A stretch of 11,344 nucleotides of DNA from Deltaproteobacteria bacterium (GTDB lineage: Bacteria; Desulfobacterota; Desulfobacteria; C00003060). The stretch covers positions 1-11,344 of the forward strand of contig DAOUWN010000038.1 of assembly GCA_030667105.1 (NCBI GenBank), read 5' to 3'. Below the pieces are notes generated by a model that ran no database searches, was not told the DNA's origin, and saw only the letters and a program-made list of their open reading frames with translations. Positions 1-8,472 of this stretch are shown one piece after another. Numbering within the stretch: position 1 is the stretch's first letter; each line of letters opens with the position of its first letter. The position numbers were made by a program, and so were the translations under genes.

Positions 1-130
1 AAAAATAACTTCACATTTTGATGCGCCGATCCATCCCGCATGGCTGCGTTGCTCGTCGGTTAAATAGCTTGCTATTCGCCCTCCTCGCGTCTTGCCATGC
101 GTGCGCCTTGACTCCTGAAAATACAAATTT
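1..130 (-). repeat. Hairpin-cored intergenic repeat, copy 1
   Basis: The core is a long imperfect hairpin: CGCATGGC (37-44) pairs with GCCATGCG (94-101), and AATAGC (63-68) pairs with GCTATT (71-76) around a 2-nt apex. On the minus strand the two flanks, 127-115 (TTTGTATTTTCAG) and 37-1 (including CGGCGCATCAAAA and GTGAAGTTATT), recur at 9322-9334 and 9362-9399 in the same order. This shows a dispersed repeat family rather than a chance hairpin. No ORF of note lies here. The style resembles palindromic intergenic repeats of deltaproteobacteria (from memory, not searched). The window starts inside or at the edge of the element, so its true end is unknown. Confidence 0.7.
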
Positions 131-274
131 ATTTCTTCGCGAACCCTAAGCCCTCAATAGCCTGAAGCTGAAAAGACCCCGCCATTTTTATCCTTTACAT
201 CGTCGCAACATTTCGCTATTGCGCATTCGAGTCTGCAACTAGGTGGATGCAAGTTTTCAATATCCTGGTTCGTT

Positions 275-595
275 AATTGTGATACGTTCGCAAAAAGTCT
301 AATTCAGCGAATCTGTCATTTCGACCGCAGGGAGAAATCTTATGCTTTCGGTATGTTACATGGGAAAGATTTCTCCATGGCCCAGACCCTGGCCCAGACC
401 GGGTTTTTCTCTCCGTGGCATGGTCCAGCTTCTGTCGCGCCAGGGCGGGCCGGGTTCATATGCCGACTTCGCCATAGCAGCTATGGCTGCGACGGCTGAA
501 ATAGCACCGGTTATTATTCTCATGTCGCTCCAAGGGTGGGCGCTTCGCTCGAAACGACAAGTTGTGGAGACTTTTTACGAGACCATCAATTGTGA
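275..595. repeat. MITE-like nested inverted repeat with possible 8-bp target duplication
   Basis: Three inverted pairs are nested on roughly one centre. The outer pair is 286-300 with 568-582 (12 of 15 match, built on AAAAAGTCT / AGACTTTTT). The middle pair is TGTCATTTCGA (314-324) with TCGAAACGACA (549-559), 10 of 11. The inner pair is GGAGAAATCTT (331-341) with AAGATTTCTCC (366-376), perfect. AATTGTGA occurs directly repeated just outside, at 275-282 and 588-595, as a target-site duplication would. Inside are a 12-bp tandem unit (TGGCCCAGACCC, 378-400) and the perfect palindrome GCCATAGCAGCTATGGC (471-487). No transposase is present. The reading frame through here (342-713) looks non-coding. 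Nothing further was recognised at 131-274. Confidence 0.5.
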
Positions 596-639
596 AATTC
601 GTGCTTTTTCTGGCAGAAATTTATTTGCCATGGTAAACG

Positions 640-704
640 AAAGCTCAAAGCTGAAAGGAAGAAGAGCTAAGAGTATGGAATCTAATTGTGTTGCTTTGAG
701 CTTT
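640..704 (+). repeat. 12-bp inverted repeat upstream of tkt
   Basis: AAAGCTCAAAGC (640-651) is the exact reverse complement of GCTTTGAGCTTT (693-704), with a 41-nt loop. It ends 33 nt before the tkt ribosome binding site, so it could fold in the tkt 5' leader. It is not followed by a T-run and so is not a canonical terminator. Whether it is a dispersed repeat or a regulatory stem cannot be told from one copy. Confidence 0.45.
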
Positions 705-736
705 GAGCCTTGAACTGGTCCGGTTTATCCGGACTC

Positions 737-743
737 GGAGGGA
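737..743 (+). promoter_or_regulatory. Ribosome binding site fixing the tkt GTG start
   Basis: GGAGGGA lies 4-6 nt before GTG at 748-750 and is the best Shine-Dalgarno match in the region. The frame is open further upstream to a TTG at 703, but that TTG falls inside the inverted repeat and has no comparable site. The GTG is therefore preferred. Confidence 0.75.
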
Positions 744-747
744 AGAA

Positions 748-2793
748 GTGAAATCTACTAAAGAGACAACTACCAATGTTGAGCCATTAAGGCAAGGAGA
801 CAAGCTCGACCAGCTTTGTGTAAACACAATTCGGATGCTGGCAGTGGATGCTGTCGAAAAAGCTTGTTCGGGCCATCCCGGCATGCCCATGGAGGCAGCA
901 GACATAGGATACGTGCTCTGGACCCGGTTCTTGAAGCACAATCCAGTCAACCCCCGTTGGCCCAACCGGGACCGGTTTGTCCTGTCGGCCGGCCATGGCT
1001 CAATGTTGCTATATAGTCTACTTCACCTCACGGGTTACGATGTTTCCCTTGAGGATATTAAAGAGTTCCGCCAGTGGCACAGCAAGACTCCCGGACATCC
1101 CGAGTACGGTGTCACCCCGGGTGTGGAGACAACCACAGGCCCTTTGGGCCAGGGATTTTCAAACGCAGCAGGCATGGCCATGGCCCATGAATACCTTGCC
1201 GGCTACTTCAACCGTCCTGGATATCCTATCGTCGATTACTTTGTCTACACCCTGGTGAGTGACGGAGACATGATGGAGGGGATTTCCTCGGAAACAGCAT
1301 CCCTGGCCGGTCATCTCGGACTGGGCCGCTTGATTTACGTCTATCTGGACAACAGTATTACCATCGAAGGTCACACAAATCTGACTTTTACTGAGGACGT
1401 TGCCAAGCGCTTCGAGTCCTACGGCTGGCATGTAACAAAGGTTGACGGCCATGACATCCCTGAAATCGCCTCAGCCTTGGATAGGGCAAAGAAAGAGACT
1501 CAGAGGCCCTCGCTGATTATTGCCCGCACACACATAGGCTACGGAAGCCCTAACAAACAAGACAAGGCATCAGCCCACGGTGAACCTTTAGGAGCCGAAG
1601 AAGCGCAATTGGTCCGTGGAAAACTCAACTGGCCTGATGAGTTGTTCCACGTCCCAGACGACGCACTCGTCCACTTTCGCGCAGCCCTCGCCAGTGGCAA
1701 AGAGTGGGAAGCAGAATGGTTGCGCCTCTTTGAATCCTATGCAAAGGGATACCCCGATCTGGCCCGCGAGTGGAAAGAGTTTCACGACGGGAATCGGCCC
1801 AGCGGCTGGCAAGAGGCCCTGCCGAGGTTTGAGTCCGGCCACGACCCCATCGCCACGCGCAGCGCTTCGGGCAAGGTCCTTGAGGCTGTGGCCCCAAAGA
1901 TGCCCGCCCTGTTGGGCGGCTCTGCAGATCTTGCCCCATCGACAAAGACTTATGTCAAGGGTCTAGGGGTTATCAAGGCAGATCTTTGCGGAAAAAATAT
2001 CCACTTTGGCATCAGGGAACACGCCATGGGCGGAATACTCAATGGCATGGCCCTGAGCCGGGCCTTGGTTCCTTACGGAGCCACCTTCCTGGTCTTTTCC
2101 GATTACATGCGCCCCTCAATACGCCTGGCAGCCATGATGAAACTGCAGGTAATCTACGTATTCACACACGATTCTGTGGCCGTGGGAGAGGACGGCCCGA
2201 CTCACCAGCCGATAGAACATGTGGCAGCCCTGCGAACAATACCGAATCTGGTAGTCCTGCGTCCGGCTGATGCCAACGAGACGGTCTTTGCGTGGAAGCT
2301 GGCCCTTAATCGTCAGGAAGGTCCTACTGCTTTGATCCTTACCCGACAGAAACTCCCGGTTATTGATCGAACCCGCTTTGCCTCACCCGAAGGCCTCCTG
2401 CAGGGAGCCTATGTCCTGGCTGAAGCGCCACAGGGCACACCAGAAGTCCTTATAATTGCCACCGGGTCAGAGATTCATGTGGCAATGGCTGCGTATGAAA
2501 AGCTTGTTTCTGAAGGGATTCCGGTCCGCGTTGTGAGCATGCCGAGCTGGGAGGTCTTTGAGGCGCAGGATGCCGGCTATCGCCATAAGGTATTGCCCGC
2601 CACGATCACGGCCCGTGTGGCCATCGAGGCTGGTGTTTCCACGGGATGGGAACGTTATGTGGGACCCCAGGGCAAGATAGTCGCTATTGACCACTTCGGA
2701 GCCTCTGCGCCCGGAGGTCTCTTGTTGGAAAAATTCGGCTTTACGACTGAGGCTGTTGTCTCTGCGGTTAAAGAGGTGCTGGGAAAACCCTGA
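748..2793 (+). CDS. tkt: Transketolase
   Basis: Thiamine-diphosphate enzyme of the non-oxidative pentose phosphate pathway, moving two-carbon ketol units between sugar phosphates in the cytoplasm. With the GTG start the protein has 681 residues, close to the usual 660-680. Family landmarks are intact and line up with E. coli TktA: SGHPG with H43, GHGSM with H83, GPLGQG at 131-136, the ThDP/Mg site SDGD..EG (D172) with N202, and H277. The catalytic glutamate is in GIREHAM (E424), and THDS with H474 precedes GEDGPTHQP. The PP, pyrimidine and C-terminal domains are all complete. The usual GDG of the Mg motif reads SDG, a common variant. The stop is 3 bp from the convergent secA stop. No clear promoter was found; regulation may come through the hairpin-rich leader. 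Confidence 0.97.
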   Translation: MKSTKETTTNVEPLRQGDKLDQLCVNTIRMLAVDAVEKACSGHPGMPMEAADIGYVLWTRFLKHNPVNPRWPNRDRFVLSAGHGSMLLYSLLHLTGYDVSLEDIKEFRQWHSKTPGHPEYGVTPGVETTTGPLGQGFSNAAGMAMAHEYLAGYFNRPGYPIVDYFVYTLVSDGDMMEGISSETASLAGHLGLGRLIYVYLDNSITIEGHTNLTFTEDVAKRFESYGWHVTKVDGHDIPEIASALDRAKKETQRPSLIIARTHIGYGSPNKQDKASAHGEPLGAEEAQLVRGKLNWPDELFHVPDDALVHFRAALASGKEWEAEWLRLFESYAKGYPDLAREWKEFHDGNRPSGWQEALPRFESGHDPIATRSASGKVLEAVAPKMPALLGGSADLAPSTKTYVKGLGVIKADLCGKNIHFGIREHAMGGILNGMALSRALVPYGATFLVFSDYMRPSIRLAAMMKLQVIYVFTHDSVAVGEDGPTHQPIEHVAALRTIPNLVVLRPADANETVFAWKLALNRQEGPTALILTRQKLPVIDRTRFASPEGLLQGAYVLAEAPQGTPEVLIIATGSEIHVAMAAYEKLVSEGIPVRVVSMPSWEVFEAQDAGYRHKVLPATITARVAIEAGVSTGWERYVGPQGKIVAIDHFGASAPGGLLLEKFGFTTEAVVSAVKEVLGKP

Positions 2794-2796
2794 CTC

Positions 2797-5637
2797 CTAC
2801 TTTCCACAACACTTCTTATGCTTTTTCCCACTGCCGCACGGGCATGGTTGATTGCGGCCCACCTTCTTGTGGGCTCGGCGAACCGGCGTTTTGGCGCCTT
2901 CTTGCCCATGGGAATAGGAAATTTTTTCCTGTCTGGCTTTCTCCTTTGCAGCAATTTCCTCTGGCCGGGCAATCTGCACACGAAACAGTAATCTCACGGT
3001 CTCTTCCTTGACCCGTTCGATCATTTGCGAAAACATGTCAAAGCCTTCCCGCTTGTAAACCACCAGAGGATTCTGTTGTCCATACCCCCGAAGTCCAATA
3101 CCTTCCTTCAGATGGTCCATGGAAAGGAGGTGTTCCTTCCAGAGGGTGTCTACAACCTGCAATACAACCATTCGTTCATGACCTCTGAACTCCTCGGCCC
3201 CTAGATTCGTCTCCTTCTCTTCATAGGCCTTCATGGCTGATTCAAAGATCAACTCAGCAAGCCCCTCCCGGGTAAGTCCATCCACAGCGCTGCGGTCCAT
3301 CCTGATCCTGAGACTAAACTGGCCATAGACAGCCTCCCTGAGCCCACTCATGTCCCATTCTTCCGGCAACATCTCCTCGTCACCAAATGTATCAGCGATG
3401 TTTGCAGACAGCTCCCGTATCATCTCTTCGATGGTCGGCCGGAGGCTTTCCCCGCTCAAGGCCTCACGGCGTTGCTTGTAGAGCACCTCGCGGTGCTTGT
3501 TCATGACATCGTCATATTCGATGAGGTGCTTACGTATGTCAAAGTTGTGGGCCTCGACCTTGCGCTGGGCATTTTCTATGGCCTTGCTGATCATCCTGTG
3601 TTCAATAGGCTCCCCTTCTTCCATGCCAAGACGCTCCATGATTGAAGACATGCGTTCGCCGCCGAATATGCGAAGCAAATCATCTTCCAAGGAGAGATAA
3701 AATCGTGAGGAACCCTCGTCCCCCTGACGTCCGGCCCGACCACGCAATTGGTTGTCAACGCGGCGGCTTTCGTGACGCTCCGTGCCGACAATATGAAGGC
3801 CGCCGAGGTCCTTGACGCCTTCTCCCAAAACAATGTCGGTGCCCCGGCCGGCCATGTTGGTGGATATCGTGACGCGCCCTTTCTGTCCGGCGTTGGCCAC
3901 GATTTCTGCCTCCCTTTCGTGATTCTTGGCGTTCAAGACTTCATGCTTGACTTTCGTCTTGGCAAGCATTCTGCTCAATTTTTCCGACTTATCAATCGAG
4001 ATCGTGCCAACGAGGGTGGGTTGTCCTTTTCTGTGAAGCTCCTTGATTTCTTCCACAACGGCACGGAATTTTTCGGCTTCGGTCTTGTAGATGACATCTG
4101 AATAATTCGTCCTGATCATCGGCTCATTGGTCGGGATGACAATGACGTCCAGGTCATAGATCTTCTTGAATTCAGGAGCCTCCGTATCAGCCGTGCCGGT
4201 CATGCCGGCCAGCTTTTCATACATCCTGAAGTAATTCTGAAACGTGACTGTGGCCAGGGTCTGATTTTCTTCTGCCACCTTCACACCCTCCTTGGCCTCA
4301 ACGGCCTGGTGCAATCCATCACTCCAGCGCCGGCCCGGCATCATGCGGCCCGTAAACTCATCCACGATAATTACTTGCCCCTCTTTGACTACATATTGCA
4401 CGTCTTTATTAAACAGCCAGTAAGCCTTAATCAGTTGACGCGTCACATGGAATCGCTCTGATGCCTCCTTGTAAAAACTCTCGGCCTTTTGCCGTTGCAT
4501 CCTTTTTTCCATGCTGGTGAGTTCATCGTTCTCGTCTATCTTCGCCAACTCTGCGTCCAGATCGGGCACGATATAGTCATCAGCTTGCCCTCCGTAGATG
4601 AGATTCAATCCCTTCTCGGTGAGTTCAACAATATTATTATTCTCCTCTATGACGCAAAAAAGAGACTGATCGATCTCAGGGAGTAGCTTTTGAGTTGAAA
4701 GCTGGCCTTCGAGTCTTTCGAGTTTTTTCTTCAATCCGGGTCGGCCGGCAATCAGTTCCAGAAATTGGGAGTTCTTGGGATCTCCTCGTTTAACTTTCAA
4801 CAAGAGATCCAGGGCCCTGTCGTCTTCGTCATCCTGTTCAAGCCTTCCAGTGGCTTCCTCCAGGACCGTACGCATTAGGCCGTCCTGGTGTCTTTTCAGC
4901 TTGATAACCTCGGGCTTCATCTCATCGTAAAGCTGATCTCCGGTCTGTTCAACAGGACCGGAAATAATCAGAGGCGTTCTTGCCTCATCAATGAGGATGC
5001 TATCCACCTCATCCACAATGGCATAATGAGGCTCCCTTTGAACCATGGACTCCAGAGAGAACTTCATGTTGTCGCGCAGGTAGTCAAAACCGAACTCGTT
5101 GTTTGTGCCATACGTAATATCCGCACTATAGGCATCTTGACGCTCGGCATCGTCCAGCCCGTGGAGAATCGTTCCTACCGTCAGGCCCAAAAAGCGGTAG
5201 ATGACTCCCATCCACTCGGTATCCCGGCGAGCCAGATAATCATTGACCGTAACTACGTGGACTCCTCGACCAGTCAAAGCATTCAGATAAGCAGGAAGTG
5301 TCGCGGCCAGGGTTTTTCCTTCACCGGTTTTCATCTCGGCGATCTTACCCTGGTGAAGCACTACGCCTCCAATCAATTGGACATCAAAATGTCGCATAAA
5401 AAGGGTCCGGACAGAGGCTTCGCGCACCACGGCAAAGGCCTCTGGAAGGAGTTCGTCCAAGGTGGCCCCCTGTTCGATCCGCTGCCGGAACGTCTGGGTC
5501 TTGCCGCGCAGTTGATCGTCGCTCAGGGCCTCTATTTCCGGTTCCAGGGCATTGATCTGATCAACGATTGGTCGCAGCTTTTTGAGCTCTCGTTCGTTTC
5601 TGCTCCCGAATACCTTGTGTAACATGTCTCCGATCAT
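2797..5637 (-). CDS. secA: Preprotein translocase ATPase SecA
   Basis: Motor ATPase that drives unfolded preproteins through SecYEG. The protein has 946 residues against 901 in E. coli. Walker A is TGEGKT (104-109) and the DEAD-like Walker B is VDEVD (208-212). The IVDEFTGR and [17 protein letters not shown] blocks, [11 protein letters not shown] and the RGRAGRQGD arginine-finger region are all present. The C-terminus ends in a zinc motif C932-x-C934-x8-C943-C944, the site that contacts SecB and lipids. The extra length lies mainly between ISGP (about 228) and the ELTEKG block (about 340), a charged helical insert of the type seen in Bacteroidetes and some delta-lineage SecA; a second short extension lies near 345-390. 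The ATG at 5637 has GGAG 6 nt upstream. The internal ATG at 5625 is a less likely start because its GGAG is only 2 nt away. The leader upstream is structured. Confidence 0.98.
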   Translation of the reverse strand: MIGDMLHKVFGSRNERELKKLRPIVDQINALEPEIEALSDDQLRGKTQTFRQRIEQGATLDELLPEAFAVVREASVRTLFMRHFDVQLIGGVVLHQGKIAEMKTGEGKTLAATLPAYLNALTGRGVHVVTVNDYLARRDTEWMGVIYRFLGLTVGTILHGLDDAERQDAYSADITYGTNNEFGFDYLRDNMKFSLESMVQREPHYAIVDEVDSILIDEARTPLIISGPVEQTGDQLYDEMKPEVIKLKRHQDGLMRTVLEEATGRLEQDDEDDRALDLLLKVKRGDPKNSQFLELIAGRPGLKKKLERLEGQLSTQKLLPEIDQSLFCVIEENNNIVELTEKGLNLIYGGQADDYIVPDLDAELAKIDENDELTSMEKRMQRQKAESFYKEASERFHVTRQLIKAYWLFNKDVQYVVKEGQVIIVDEFTGRMMPGRRWSDGLHQAVEAKEGVKVAEENQTLATVTFQNYFRMYEKLAGMTGTADTEAPEFKKIYDLDVIVIPTNEPMIRTNYSDVIYKTEAEKFRAVVEEIKELHRKGQPTLVGTISIDKSEKLSRMLAKTKVKHEVLNAKNHEREAEIVANAGQKGRVTISTNMAGRGTDIVLGEGVKDLGGLHIVGTERHESRRVDNQLRGRAGRQGDEGSSRFYLSLEDDLLRIFGGERMSSIMERLGMEEGEPIEHRMISKAIENAQRKVEAHNFDIRKHLIEYDDVMNKHREVLYKQRREALSGESLRPTIEEMIRELSANIADTFGDEEMLPEEWDMSGLREAVYGQFSLRIRMDRSAVDGLTREGLAELIFESAMKAYEEKETNLGAEEFRGHERMVVLQVVDTLWKEHLLSMDHLKEGIGLRGYGQQNPLVVYKREGFDMFSQMIERVKEETVRLLFRVQIARPEEIAAKEKARQEKISYSHGQEGAKTPVRRAHKKVGRNQPCPCGSGKKHKKCCGK

Positions 5638-5640
5638 CTC

Positions 5641-5710
5641 TTACTCCAATACTCCAATTGGCTTCCGGCTCATAGAGCCTACAGCTCGGAGAGGACGAAG
5701 CCCCCCAATT
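5641..5710 (-). promoter_or_regulatory. Structured secA 5' leader with possible 10-residue leader ORF
   Basis: In the transcript, AATTGG-GGGG-CTTC (5710-5697) pairs with GAAGCCAATT (5665-5656) to give a 10-bp stem with a four-G bulge. It encloses a second hairpin, GGCTC/GAGCC (5679-5675 with 5671-5667, 3-nt loop). An ATG at 5673-5671 opens a frame of ten codons ending in TAA at 5643-5641, only 3 nt before the secA ATG. Its Shine-Dalgarno is weak. This could be a translational control device comparable in position, but not in sequence, to SecM upstream of secA in E. coli. The structure is visible in the sequence; a regulatory role is inferred. Confidence 0.35.
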
Positions 5711-5724
5711 CCCATTCCTCAAAA

Positions 5725-5753
5725 TGTATAGCAGACAACACTGCGGGTAACAA
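5725..5753 (-). promoter_or_regulatory. Candidate sigma-70 promoter of secA
   Basis: On the minus strand TTGTTA (5753-5748) and TATACA (5730-5725) are separated by 17 nt. Each matches its consensus at 4 of 6 positions. Transcription would start near 5717, which places the leader hairpin at the 5' end of the secA mRNA. Confidence 0.4.
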
Positions 5754-5768
5754 TGGAATTTCGAAAAG

Positions 5769-5941
5769 GACTATTTATGGATGGAAACTACTTGCTGTCC
5801 ATCCATAAACGAAGATTTTTGTTCAAGATCAAGGCATGCGAAAAAAATAACCGCAGGCATATGTGTGATATTCCGAGGATTATTTTTTGAGCATAACGCA
5901 GAGATTGGGCAAAAAGACCATTTATGGATGGAAACTAGTTG
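5769..5941. repeat. 26-bp direct repeat with an inverted third copy, overlapping the M23 stop
   Basis: Positions 5769-5794 and 5916-5941 match at 24 of 26 bases (core TTTATGGATGGAAACTA, 17 nt identical), 147 bp apart. The first copy is also the left arm of a perfect 12-bp hairpin, TTTATGGATGGA (5774-5785) with TCCATCCATAAA (5798-5809), around a 12-nt loop. The second copy contains the TAG stop of the M23 peptidase gene (5935-5937). The hairpin lies between the M23 stop and the secA promoter. It has no T-run on the minus strand, so it is at best a weak terminator. Confidence 0.65.
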
Positions 5942-6843
5942 AGGATGTACTTCGCAGGGTTCACAGGAATGCCGTTTACGTGCACCTCATAGTGGAGGTG
6001 AGGCGCTGTGCTTCGGCCCGTATTACCCACCAGGGCAATCTTGTCTCCGCGCTTGACGTGGGTACCCGGTCGGGCCAGCCATTTCTGCAGGTGACCATAG
6101 CGTGTGACCTTGCCATGCCCGTGGTCTATCACAAGCATATTGCCCAGACCGCCTTTCTTGCCCGTAAAGGTGACCACACCGTCGGCCGGCGCAACAATCG
6201 GCGTACCCCGACGCGTGGCAATATCAAGTCCCCTGTGGAATTCTTTCAGGCCGGTAAAAGGCGATATACGATATCCAAATCCGGAAGAAAGCCATCCTGT
6301 TGTTGGCCGGATGGCAGGGGTTGAGGCAAGCAACGATTTTTGATCCTGCAAGTAGTCATGAAGCTCCTCAAAGGCCTGTTTCTGGACAACTGAGGCCTCA
6401 TCGAGTTGTTCCAACTGGGCATGCATCGCCCGAATAACGCTGCTATGATTTTCAGTAAGGGGCGGCAGGTCTTCCAAATCTGCCTCCATGGTCCCGCCTA
6501 TTCCAAATACGGCATCCTGGCCGGCAGGGGCTTCCACGTTGGCAATGACCCTTAATTTCTTTTCAAAATCATGCAATGCCTTCATTTCTGAATTCAGCGC
6601 ACGGATCTTATTGGCATACGCATGAATCTGAGCTCGCTGGCTCGTCACCTCTCGCTTGAGGGAACGCATGGAGGGTATTGTACTCTTTAAGGCAAGATAG
6701 TCATGGACTATGAAAGAAATGCCCGTCAGGCCAAGGAGGATAAAGCAAGCCATCAACGCGAGGAATACCCTTGAGAACTTGACCTGCTTGACGTTGGAGT
6801 TATCTTCCGGAACTATGAGAAAGGTGATCTTCCTGTTTGGCAA
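5935..6843 (-). CDS. Membrane-anchored M23 family metallopeptidase
   Basis: Zinc endopeptidase of the lysostaphin/LytM type, expected to act on peptidoglycan in the periplasm. Its 302 residues run as a short cytoplasmic start, one membrane helix (about 23-46), a coiled-coil-like segment (about 55-100), a linker and a C-terminal M23 domain (about 185-298). The zinc and catalytic residues are present: H203 and D207 in HRGLD, H251 in YGHL, H282 and H284 in HLH. A complete set suggests an active enzyme rather than an EnvC-like activator. The start is a TTG at 6843 with GAGAGG 8 nt upstream, and the sequence from there (KITFLIVPEDNS) resembles the usual N-terminus of these anchored peptidases. A promoter lies upstream, and secA follows 297 bp downstream on the same strand. 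Confidence 0.9.
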   Translation of the reverse strand: MPNRKITFLIVPEDNSNVKQVKFSRVFLALMACFILLGLTGISFIVHDYLALKSTIPSMRSLKREVTSQRAQIHAYANKIRALNSEMKALHDFEKKLRVIANVEAPAGQDAVFGIGGTMEADLEDLPPLTENHSSVIRAMHAQLEQLDEASVVQKQAFEELHDYLQDQKSLLASTPAIRPTTGWLSSGFGYRISPFTGLKEFHRGLDIATRRGTPIVAPADGVVTFTGKKGGLGNMLVIDHGHGKVTRYGHLQKWLARPGTHVKRGDKIALVGNTGRSTAPHLHYEVHVNGIPVNPAKYILN

Positions 6844-6898
6844 AGCTACGACCTCTCAATTTGCAAAAAGCATTAAAAGCAGCCAACGAATTTCGGCG

Positions 6899-6928
6899 TT
6901 ATTACCAGAAGTTAATGAGACCTGTCAA
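6899..6928 (-). promoter_or_regulatory. Candidate sigma-70 promoter of the M23 gene
   Basis: On the minus strand a perfect TTGACA (6928-6923) is followed after 18 nt by TAATAA (6904-6899), a weak -10. The start codon is about 55 nt beyond the -10. The -35 lies just downstream of the stop of the preceding small ORF, a normal place for a new transcription unit. Confidence 0.4.
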
Positions 6929-6936
6929 GGCTTTTC

Positions 6937-7062
6937 TCATTCAAATTTCTTGGTTGTCAAGTTGGTTGTGAAACAAGCAAGCATCATGCCAACCAGAATC
7001 TGCCCAAAAAGATCGCCATTTTCATACATATCGGCAAAATAGCTGTAGATCATTAGCGCCAT
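6937..7062 (-). CDS. Possible small protein, 41 residues (38 from the second ATG)
   Basis: A short frame between pmbA and the M23 gene. It starts at ATG 7062 right after an in-frame TGA, or at ATG 7053, which has GGATGG about 5 nt upstream. From the second ATG it reads MIYSYFADMYENGDLF, then a hydrophobic stretch (QILVGMMLACF), and ends TTNLTTKKFE. The composition looks protein-like, with acidic and aromatic residues followed by a hydrophobic segment, but no family is recognised. It begins 60 bp after the pmbA stop and ends just before the M23 promoter, so it could be the last gene of the NAGS-pmbA unit. It may equally be a chance ORF, as the start signals are modest. Confidence 0.35.
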   Translation of the reverse strand: MALMIYSYFADMYENGDLFGQILVGMMLACFTTNLTTKKFE

Positions 7063-7122
7063 CCGTCATACGTCTTGAAGGAAACAGATCGACGTTTTTC
7101 GGCGCTCCGCTCCGCAGCAAAC

Positions 7123-8472
7123 TCACGAGCCGCCACCGGCGATGTTAAGGTCGGAAACCCTGAGGGTCGGAGATCCGGAGGGGCCATAAAATTTGAGGTC
7201 ACTGCCCACACCGTCCACGGCCGCAAAAAGCGTCACGAGATTCCCGGAAACGGCAACACCCTTTACCGGAAACGCAGTTTCGCCCTTTTCAATCCACAAA
7301 CCAGCGGCTCCCACAGAAAAGTCTCCGGAGATAGGATCTGCCGTGTGCAGCCCCATGATATCAGTAACCATAAGGCCTTTATCCACAGACGACAGAAGCT
7401 CATCCGGATGAGACGAACCGCTTTTGATATACAAATTCGTGCTTTGCACTGTTGGAGGCGCCGTTATTCCCCTGCGTCCTGCGTTACCCGTAGAATGCCG
7501 GTTTTCCTTGTTGGCCGTATATTGGTCATACAACAGACCCTGCACAATGCCCTCAGAAACCAACACGCTCCGCTCGTGGAGGGATCCCTCGTCATCAAAG
7601 GGACTCGAGGCCATGCCACCTGAATAGAGCCCATCGTCCACAATAGTCACATGGGGTGAAAAGATCGATTCACCCAAACGGCCGACCAATATCGATTTTC
7701 CCTTCTGCACGTTATCGGCCATAAAGGATGCCGACAGCACCTGCAAGACCTCAGAGGCTACCCAGGGAGGAAGTATGGCAGGCACATGCATGCTCGTCAG
7801 GGGCCTGGCACCGAGCATGCTGATCGCCCTTCTGGCTGCAGTGGCGCCGATGGCCTCCATGTCGAGTTGATCAAAAAAAGGCGAAAAACCACAATCCCAT
7901 CCCATTTCGGCATCTTCTCCATCTTCAGCTACCACAAGAACGCTGCCGGTAACAAAGGTCTTCTCATAGGAAAGCTTAAGACCGGTGTGGTTACAGATGG
8001 TTACAGTGCCAGCGGTCTCATTGTAACTCGCCTTTCGAACCTTCTTGATGCGCTGATCGGATGACCGTGCCGCAGATTCAAGACTTCTTGCCCTGTCAAT
8101 CTTCTTCTCAACAGGAATCGTGGCAAGATCACAGTCGAACTGTTCAAGCAGAGGCTGGGCTTTCTCAGATGGTGAGGGGAATCCAACAAAGGGGTCCGGG
8201 TCTGTCGAAGAAGTCCCTTGAACCACCCGATCCACCAGATCAGACACGGCGCCTGGTGACAAGTCTGTGCAATAGGCAAATCCCAACCGTTGGCCCTTTA
8301 GCGCTCTTATGCTTAGGCCAACATTCTCAGCCGCCACAAAAACGTCCAGGACGCCATCCTTGATCTCAAGGGTGAGTCCCTTGGAGGAAGTATAGAAGAC
8401 CTCATAGGCGTCCAGGACATTTTGAGCCAGTCTCGCCATGATGGAATCTACAACCGGACCTGAATCGATCAT
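7123..8472 (-). CDS. pmbA: PmbA/TldE family protein (TldD/TldE protease partner)
   Basis: At 449 residues it matches E. coli PmbA (TldE, 450). In the heterodimer TldD carries the HExxxH metal site and TldE shapes the tunnel through which unfolded peptides are cleaved; known roles are microcin B17 maturation and CcdA turnover. No HExxxH is present here, as expected for the E subunit. Family marks are PFDDEG (291-296), a Y..NKENRHSTGNAGR block (about 318-333), GLMVTDIMG (367-374), SGDFSVGAAG (382-391), and a C-terminus with VGSDL, GSPTLRV and NIAG. ATG at 8472 has AGGAG 5 nt upstream and overlaps the preceding gene's stop as ATGA, so the two are translationally coupled. No tldD lies in the window; it would have to be elsewhere in the genome. 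Confidence 0.93.
   Translation of the reverse strand: MIDSGPVVDSIMARLAQNVLDAYEVFYTSSKGLTLEIKDGVLDVFVAAENVGLSIRALKGQRLGFAYCTDLSPGAVSDLVDRVVQGTSSTDPDPFVGFPSPSEKAQPLLEQFDCDLATIPVEKKIDRARSLESAARSSDQRIKKVRKASYNETAGTVTICNHTGLKLSYEKTFVTGSVLVVAEDGEDAEMGWDCGFSPFFDQLDMEAIGATAARRAISMLGARPLTSMHVPAILPPWVASEVLQVLSASFMADNVQKGKSILVGRLGESIFSPHVTIVDDGLYSGGMASSPFDDEGSLHERSVLVSEGIVQGLLYDQYTANKENRHSTGNAGRRGITAPPTVQSTNLYIKSGSSHPDELLSSVDKGLMVTDIMGLHTADPISGDFSVGAAGLWIEKGETAFPVKGVAVSGNLVTLFAAVDGVGSDLKFYGPSGSPTLRVSDLNIAGGGS

Noticed and set aside
342..713. 123-codon plus-strand frame upstream of tkt
   Set aside because: It begins inside an inverted repeat, runs through a 12-bp tandem duplication and palindromes, has no ribosome binding site, and its translation resembles no protein. 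Most likely repeat-derived.
703..747. Upstream TTG start for transketolase adding 15 residues
   Set aside because: It lies within the 12-bp inverted repeat and has no Shine-Dalgarno, whereas GTG at 748 has GGAGGGA at good spacing.
4888..5622. 244-codon plus-strand frame
   Set aside because: Antisense shadow of secA. All its bases are accounted for by conserved SecA motifs on the minus strand.
6950..6969. TTGGTTGT direct repeat with 12-nt period
   Set aside because: Only two short copies, and they fall in the possible small ORF; not enough to call a repeat or binding site.
7063..7122. GC-rich stretch after the pmbA stop as a terminator
   Set aside because: No stem of useful length followed by a T-run could be drawn on the minus strand.
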